This document shows, in pieces, positions 58,118 through 64,000 of a stretch of 64,000 nucleotides of DNA (the stretch's first letter is position 1; each line of letters opens with the position of its first letter). This DNA comes from Prorocentrum cordatum (taxonomy: Eukaryota; Sar; Dinophyceae; Prorocentrales; Prorocentraceae). A model generated the notes under the pieces. That model made no database searches, had not been told where the DNA came from, and worked only from the letters and a program-made list of their open reading frames with translations. The DNA lies in contig CAUYUJ010003036.1 in the NCBI GenBank assembly GCA_963575745.1, positions 271,548 through 335,547 on the forward strand, written 5' to 3'. The position numbers and the translations under genes were made by a program.

Positions 58118-60932
58118 AAATGTCAGACTTCACCAACTCTTCACGGAAAGAGGCGACGCTCGGACAGGCCCACAGATGGTGCTGGACAGTGTCCCCAGGC
58201 TGCCCACAGAGCGCACAGACATTGGAGACCTTGTAGCCCGCCTTCTCGGCTCTGTCGTACGTCCAGAGAGCCTCACAGACTGGACTGCGGATAGGCCCTT
58301 TTTCTTTGTCGGCGTAGTTCGATGACCTCAAGCGGTTGCGAACCACGTCGTAGCACAGCCTCGGCTCAGGGATACCAGCTTTGCGGGCAGCTTCGCGCTC
58401 AAGGCTCCTAAGCGAGGCTGCGTGTAACATCTTTTTAAGCATCGCAGGTGGAACAGCCGTGAGCTGCAGCGATTCTCCGAAGTCGCTGACGCAAGTGAAT
58501 GGACCATTCATGCTCCAGTTGATCCTCTTCAGGGAAAGCCGCAGCGCGGAGATCGCACCTGAGACCTCACGCCAAGACGGCTCTGGGCGGCCAAACACCA
58601 CCTCCCAGCCCTCACGCAGCTGGGCCCAATTTAGCGAATATGGGTAAGAGCGAGTCTGTGCTGTCCAAACCTCATTGGCGCAACGCAGGATGGGAGCCGT
58701 AGCGCCGAGCCAAACAGAATCATTATGCACAATCATCGCGGCCGTTAACGAACGCCCCCCAGCCCCAGGGCGCAACACCTTACCAGCTTTACGCCTGACC
58801 TTCAGAAGTTCGAAACCGGACAGCCCGTTAATTTCCGAATCATGCAGGACCCCAGGGAGGGCCCCAGAGATCCAGATGCGCTGAGTAAATTTCCCCAGAC
58901 TACACCGCATACGCGTGAGCTTCTTGGTGCATCTCTTCAGGCAGTCGATCCTAACCCTGAACTTGGCCCCACGCCTAGCAGCGCGACGAGGTCTACCTCC
59001 AGCGTCGTCAACCCCCAGATTCACCGCGCTGTCGGTAATAGGGCCCGCCAGGGGACCGAGGTACTTGCGCATGGCCATGACAACCTCCTTGCTGGAGCTC
59101 ACAAGAGCAGCCTTTTCACGGGAAATCTTGCAGCCACAGTCATTCTCGATAGCGGAAAAAAGTTGGGAGCTGGCATTCTTCAGGCCATCGATGATTTGGG
59201 AAACAGTACCTATTGCCGAAACTCCGCTGTCATCGATCTACTGCTCGAGGTGAACGCCTTCGGGGAACCTCAGGTTAGTGAAAGCCTCCAGGGCATAAGC
59301 TTTCACGGAAGACGTGGCAAAGCTGCATCCTGCGATCGCCCCGTTCAGGGCACAGAACGGCCCCGTGACGAAGCCCGCTAAGCACACACATCGGATTGAA
59401 CGATGCGCAGATATGGCCAGCCTGAAAACAGGGGCGGGGAAGCCAAACACCTCGCAGTGCTGCTCTGGGCGGACCAGGCTGATTGCTTCGTGGAACTTCG
59501 AGACATCCCACAGCAGAGACGCCGAGACCGGACCTCGAGCTATACCGGCCCCCCCCCCCCTAAAGCTCTGTCCCCAAACCACATCGCTTGCTGAAGCAGA
59601 AGCCTGGCCAGCGTAGAAACTCCGCCGGTGGTTGAGCTCCCACTCCAGCGCGAAGCATCGGCGGCACCTGCCCCACAAGCGGCAGAGCGAACAGAATAAG
59701 CCGATTGGCCTCCAGCCTCCCGATGCCTTCATCAGCAGCGCGAGCTGCACCACTTGGAGTTGGGCTGGAAGGTTCGATATCATTTCCAGGGCACAGACGA
59801 TGGGACAAACCACCTGCAGGCAGTCGTCGCTCATCCAGCTGTAATGCTTCATATGAAAACCATCCAGCCCACAAGCTGTCCTGAGGGAATACTTCCTGGA
59901 GACACCTCGAGCAAAATCCACAAACATGAGGGGCAGGGGCTCCAGGAGTTCGGCATGGCACTGAGGCTGAGGCTGGCTAGACGCCTGCCACAGACCAGAC
60001 AAGATTTCAGCCTGACCACGGACCAAGGACAGGGAATCCGAGACCACAACACCCGAGGAACTCAACGTGGTGGACGGTTTCCAGCCTGCCGCAGGCCGAC
60101 GGGCAAGGTGAGCGTTTCTCCCCCCATGTTCAATGTTGTGTCTCAACCAGCGTTTCCAACCCTTGGATCCTTCGCTCCTGGCACGCTGCTGAGCTGCTAG
60201 CACCGCGGCGTCCAGCCACACTAAAACATCAGCGAGATGAACACGCTGGTCCTGCATGGGGCTACCTGCAGCGGCTGGGGCAACAGACTGTTCTGACACT
60301 AAACTTCGAGACTGCATCGGACAAGCGAGGGGACGAGGAAACCCTTGATCGTCGAAACCTTCCCCTAAACCTTCAGACCCGGCCCCTTCCAGGTCGGCAA
60401 AGGGGTCCGCAAACTCCGCATCGAGCGACACAAGCGTCGGCGCCCGAAACCCCTGCTGCGGCTGCGGGCCAGGGGCGTCGCGAGCCCCCGACCCCGAGCA
60501 GCCGTCGTCAATCAACCTAAAAGACTCACGCTCGAAAAACTGCTTGGACCCCTCCACGCAGGCCTGCCGAACAAACTCTTGGCAACGGCTCACCAGCTCT
60601 TGGCAGTGCGCGAGCCCGAGTCCGACATCGCTGGGAGGCCCCAGCAAAAGGGAGGTTTTGATCCCGAGCTCCTTCGAAGCAGGAGGAGCCGCAGTCCACT
60701 TCCTGGCAGTGATGTGGAACCACTTGATGGCGAACAGCTCAGGGTGACGGCCGTTGCAAGCGTCAGCCTTGAAAACGAGAACCCACTGCAGTCTAGGCAT
60801 TTTCCCCCTCGCCCCGAAGTACGGGAGGGTGGTATGCGCAGCATCAGCGACCTCAACCTCAGCCAGACGAGCCCATCGCCCATACAGACTGGTGAGTCTA
60901 GCAGGGGCGTCCCCAACATCTTCCCCAGGCAC
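58101..60932 (-). pseudogene. LINE reverse transcriptase with a stop codon at the active-site motif
   Basis: One minus frame from 60932 to 58101 is broken only by a TAG at 59238-59240. It reads TACGLDGFHMKHYSWMSDD (fingers), KASGGWRPIGLFCSLCRLW (motif 2) and LLWDVSKFHEAISLVRPE (motif A Asp). It then has HLEQ, the stop, and IDDSGVSAIG. The stop sits where the Tyr of the Y-x-D-D box is expected, so one base change (TAC or TAT to TAG) is enough to explain it. Past the stop it continues in frame through a thumb-like basic region (RRAARRGAKFRVRI) and a knuckle, CALCGQPGDTVQHHLWACP, as in other dinoflagellate LINEs. Confidence 0.75.
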
Positions 60933-61420
60933 CAGTCCACCAAACCCCTAGCCCAACCGGGGGTGCGGCGGCTCGGGCCGACAGGCCTCACAGGCGAGAT
61001 CGGCGGGGGCTTAGCAAAAGCCAGGGCGTGCAGGGAACAAGCTTTGGGGAAAAGGGTAAGGTGCACAGGCGAGTGGGGGGTGATGTGGGAGGTTTGAATC
61101 TCATCCACAGCCTGAATGATCTTATACATGCCAGACGTAACCACGAAAAAGTCCAGGATTTGGGGACCCCCAGTGTCATACAGGTACCCGCGCACTCAGG
61201 GTAAACCACGTCCCCCAAGAGCTTCTCTGGAAAACCGCTCCCTATGATATCGTCTGGCGCCATATTGAGAGCACCCGCGACCACTGCCTCGTTGGAGTAC
61301 AGCGTGGCCGCCGCACCTACAGCACTGAGGATATTGACGTTCCGATCCGTCAGACCTTCGGAATGATGGAGGTAGACCGAGCCGAGGAAGAAAGGGTGAG
61401 CCGCGCTGCGTTAACTCCAG
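60900..61420 (-). pseudogene. LINE APE-type endonuclease, partial
   Basis: Minus strand, about 61395-61205: LGSVYLHHSEGLTDRNVNIL then EAVVAGALNMAPDDI, which corresponds to the G-D-x-N-M-x-P box with Asp replaced by Leu. After a frame change near 61196, GGPQILDFFVVTSGMYKIIQ and SHITPHSPVHLTL represent the C-terminal L-D-Y-F-V and S-D-H-x-P-V boxes with Asp replaced by Pro. The N-terminal half, with the QETH box, is missing between ORF1 and this point. A further frame change near 60920 precedes RT. Confidence 0.6.
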
Positions 61421-61451
61421 ATACTGGATGGTTCCCCCCCTCAGGCTGCCC

Positions 61452-62596
61452 CTACTGGCTCGCCTGCGGAGGGGTTGATTGTAAAATCCTGTCGCAACGG
61501 AGCCTAGCACTGGCAGCGGACTCAGACGACTCAGCAGAAGAGCTCGAAGCAGCTGGCGACGATGAAGCCACCGACGCGGCTGCTCCGCCACCGCCGTCGG
61601 CCGCCCCTCCAGCAGCTCCTGCGTCCTCAGCTCCTGCGCCGTCCCCACCTGCGAAGGCCTCTTCGACCCTGGCACGCTTGGGGCGCAAGCGCTTGAGCTG
61701 CTCTTGGTGCTCGAGCTTGAAGGCGTCGGCTTTCTTCTGCACTTCGCCAAAGGATGCGATGAGGGCCTCCTTGAGCGCGGTCTGCAGATGCTGAACACGC
61801 CGAACTGCTTCAGCGCGCTCCTCCGGTGACCACTCGTACTCGCCGTCCTTCCCCAGCAGGCTGGTGATGCTGATCGGGATCTCCGAAACCTTCCCAGTGA
61901 GGATGTCGGACACGTCCAAAGTAGCCACAGAATACTTAGATATACTTAGAGTCGTCAGTGGGGCCGTCCACGGAAGCGTGAAGCTGGCGCACGAGGTCCG
62001 CATGCGCAGACTCCGCCTTGGCCAGCTCGTCGTTCGCTTCCTGGACGCTCTGCCGCTGCAACCCCAGCTCCCTCTGCAGGTTCTCGTACGCCGTGCATGC
62101 CTTGTTCGCCTTGGCCTGCCAGCCGCGCAGCTCGTGGTGGGCCTTGTTGACGCGTTGCTGCAGAGGGGCCTCCGCTGGTGCGAGCTCCTTCCTCTTAGCC
62201 TCGAGACGCCGCTGATACCGCTGGGCACCCTCCGTGTCGCCGAACTTCGTGAGGGTCTCGACCAAGCAGGCAAGCTGGCGCACCTCCGCTGCTCCGCCTT
62301 CGGCCCCGCCGCCGTCACTGGGCGGGTGCTCGAATTGCGGACCGCTGCGGAGGGGCAGGGTGCTGCCAGGCCTGGGCCACTGAACGGCTGCGGGCTTGTC
62401 GTGGGGAGTGGGGTCCTGCCGAACCGACTTGCAGTGCTTGCAGTGCCACCACCCTGCCTTGTTCTTGCGGCATCCGCACTGGCCGCAAGTCCACCTCCCT
62501 TGAGACGAGGGGGGGACTGCTGCGCGACGTTCCAGACCACTTGGACCAAGGAGCACCGTCGCGCCAGCCATCATCGCGGCGACTCTGAGGAGCCAT
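61452..62596 (-). pseudogene. LINE ORF1 (zinc finger plus coiled coil)
   Basis: Probable start MAPQSRRDDGWRDGAPW at 62596, then a frame change near 62520. The following frame has a C-x2-C-x(n)-C-x2-C finger, WTCGQCGCRKNKAGWWHCKH then CKS, and a long helical region (KFGDTEGAQRYQRRLEAKRK; RELGLQRQSVQEANDELAKA). At 61932-61951 a 10-bp tandem duplication (ATACTTAGAT twice) ends this frame; the downstream frame continues VATLDVSDILTGKVSEIPI and ALKEALIASFGEVQKKADAF, then a Gly/Ala/Ser-rich tail to a stop at 61452. ORF1 proteins bind the element RNA. Confidence 0.7.
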
Positions 62597-62723
62597 CGTG
62601 GGAGAATGAGTCCTTGCTTTCGCCTCGAAACCGAGGCGCTCAAACCTGCGCACTGATGGTAACAGCACAAGGAAAGACTGGCCTGACGGGCACAACACCC
62701 GCTCTGAGCCAGAATGGGCTTGA

Positions 62724-62730
62724 GAGGAGG

Positions 62731-62772
<42 letters not shown>

Positions 62773-62835
62773 AGACGGCGGAGGAGGAGGAGGAGGAGGA
62801 AGAGGAGAAGGAGGGGGAGGAAGATCAGGACGACA
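62724..62835. repeat. (GGAGCA)n then (GGA)n microsatellite
   Basis: Hexanucleotide AGGAGC repeat followed by GGA repeat, upstream of the LINE. Confidence 0.93.
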
Positions 62836-63159
62836 AAGAGGGGAAGAGGAGGAGGGACATTGTTCTTGTAAGATTATCTGGTTCTCTGATTCTCTGGCTC
62901 GGGGAGAGATGCTGAGGACGAGGAGGGAAGGGGAGCGCAGGATGAAGAGGGCTCGAGAGGAGGAAGGAGGTGAAGTCGGTGAAGGACACAAGGAGGGACA
63001 CATTTGAGAGCGGGGAAGACAGGAAGGAGGAGAAAGAGGAGGAGGAGGTGAAGGAACAGAGATCACTTTCAGGGAGACACCGACGAGGAAAAGGATGAGT
63101 ATAAGATGATGGGAAGAGGGATAACGGGAAGAGGAGGAGGGTCAGGGGACTGCAGTGGA

Positions 63160-63380
63160 CCAGAGATGATGACGTCGATGACGCTGATGATGATGACAAT
63201 GACTATGCCGACGACGACGCCGACGACGACCAACAAGATGTTGATGATGCGGACGATGATGCTGATGAAAAATACGATGACGATGATGGCGATGGTGATC
63301 ACGATGTTGATGATAATGGTGAGACGGATGATTGTTACGATAGTGAAGGTGACCATGACGATGACGATGATCATGACCCT
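63160..63380. repeat. Degenerate (GAT)n/(GAC)n tract
   Basis: Trinucleotide pattern like that at 1572-2563, shorter and more diverged. Confidence 0.88.
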
Positions 63381-63425
63381 AGCTAGAACTTGAACGCGCG
63401 CGAAGCGCTCGCGATGGCTCTAGTA

Positions 63426-64000
63426 TGTATATATATATATATATATGCATGCATTTATGTACGTATGCATGCATGAATGGGTTTATGTATGTATGGACAT
63501 ATGGAAACATTCAGACCTCGAGAGTAAAAACAAACAAGTGCAGGTTTACATATATTCGGGGCTTCTAGAGGCCCGTTTAGGATTAGGAACCCACGGCGCG
63601 AAGTCATGTGAAGTCCACGTGAAGGATGGAGTCGGAAGCTCCAGAGTGCCATGCATTGAAGAAGTCGAAACGCATGAGAATTGGGTAGAAGAAGTCGGGA
63701 ATATGTTTGTGACGCGTCGAGATCAAGCTCTGCCAGCCAGCCGTGCTCGGCCGTGCGTTGAGAAATTGGGAGCCGTTCCATTGCGCCAAGAGCGTTCCGC
63801 AATGAACATTGCCTCGCGCCTCAATAGGATCCTGGCCGTGCTACATGCAGTGGAGTAGTCGTGGGGAGCAGACACGGGAATCGCACGCTCGAGCGAGTGT
63901 GGTTCAGCACAGTGAGCTAGGATCCCAGGCCTCGGTCTGCGATGTACCAACCCGTGCGGGATGAGCCAGCGGTCATCTCTGACGAGCGTGCGGCTTCCTG
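63426..64000. other. (AT)n run then no recognised gene
   Basis: TA repeat at 63426-63446 followed by ATGCATGCAT/GTATG repeats to about 63500. From there to the window end the sequence is unassigned: short open frames on both strands, no domain. Confidence 0.5.

Larger units (their letters stand above)
57100..62596 (-). mobile_element. Decayed LINE (APE endonuclease, RT, RNase H type), minus strand
   Basis: From right to left: ORF1 with zinc finger and coiled coil, a partial APE-type endonuclease, RT, a terminal zinc-knuckle region, and RNase H. This order is that of dinoflagellate LINEs with an ORF2 carrying RNase H. No poly-A tail or target duplication is clear; a GGA tract lies just beyond the 3' end. 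The copy is inactivated by a stop at the RT active site, several frame changes and loss of the endonuclease N-terminus. Confidence 0.75.

Noticed and set aside
1-64000. Bacterial operon structure, Shine-Dalgarno sites, terminators
   Set aside because: No compact gene order, no ribosome-binding pattern, and repeat content is that of a large eukaryotic nuclear genome.
1-64000. tRNA, rRNA or spliced-leader RNA genes
   Set aside because: No cloverleaf, B-box pair or rRNA-like conserved block was recognised by eye; a covariance-model scan would be needed to exclude them.

Overview
This window looks like gene-poor nuclear DNA of a dinoflagellate. The evidence is a GC-rich base composition in coding-like stretches, hundreds of bases of trinucleotide repeats (mostly TCC/GGA and GAT), several decayed retroelements of kinds known from dinoflagellate genomes, and a partial match to the dinoflagellate spliced-leader exon inside one element's terminal repeat. 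A GC-rich core dinoflagellate such as Prorocentrum is a guess; nothing here fixes the species. There is no bacterial or phage signature, and I saw no tRNA, rRNA or CRISPR locus. One 100-base assembly gap (N) lies at 18901-19000.

Layout. 1-800 holds the end of a broken minus-strand gene. 994-2566 holds a 90-bp tandem repeat and then about 1 kb of degenerate GAT repeat. 2566-12644 is a complete tyrosine-recombinase (YR) retroelement, YR-1, with split direct repeats in the order A1-body-B1-A2-B2. Its body encodes reverse transcriptase (RT), RNase H, a DnaJ-like segment, a coiled coil and a degenerate YR. 12645-21540 holds direct repeats, TCC tracts, a decayed plus-strand LINE (about 15.39-17.3 kb), the gap and a 364-bp duplication.

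21540-37118 is a second, larger YR retroelement, YR-2, with the same A1-body-B1-A2-B2 plan and nearly identical repeat copies. It encodes, in order, a long Gag-like protein with membrane and zinc-binding segments, a CCCH finger, a first methyltransferase-like domain, RT and RNase H, a second domain resembling DNA cytosine-5 methyltransferase, a YR with all expected catalytic residues, and, in the same open frame, an RNA-binding protein with an RRM, cysteine clusters and a basic tail. The terminal repeats lie outside the RRM gene, so that gene is inside the mobile unit. This is the most interesting locus in the window.

37.1-57.1 kb is repeat-dominated: scraps of what may be a Copia-type polyprotein (39.6-44.3 kb), 66-bp and about 370-bp tandem arrays, a three-copy repeat family at 45.7-47.85 kb, a small foldback and many microsatellites. 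57.29-62.6 kb is a minus-strand LINE with a zinc-finger/coiled-coil ORF1, partial endonuclease, RT and RNase H. It is dead through a stop codon at the RT active site, frameshifts and a 10-bp duplication. 62.7-64 kb is simple repeat and unassigned sequence.

Long open frames must be read with care here. GC-rich and trinucleotide-repeat DNA lacks stop codons by composition, so several very long frames, including parts of the 3045-residue one in YR-1, are not single proteins.
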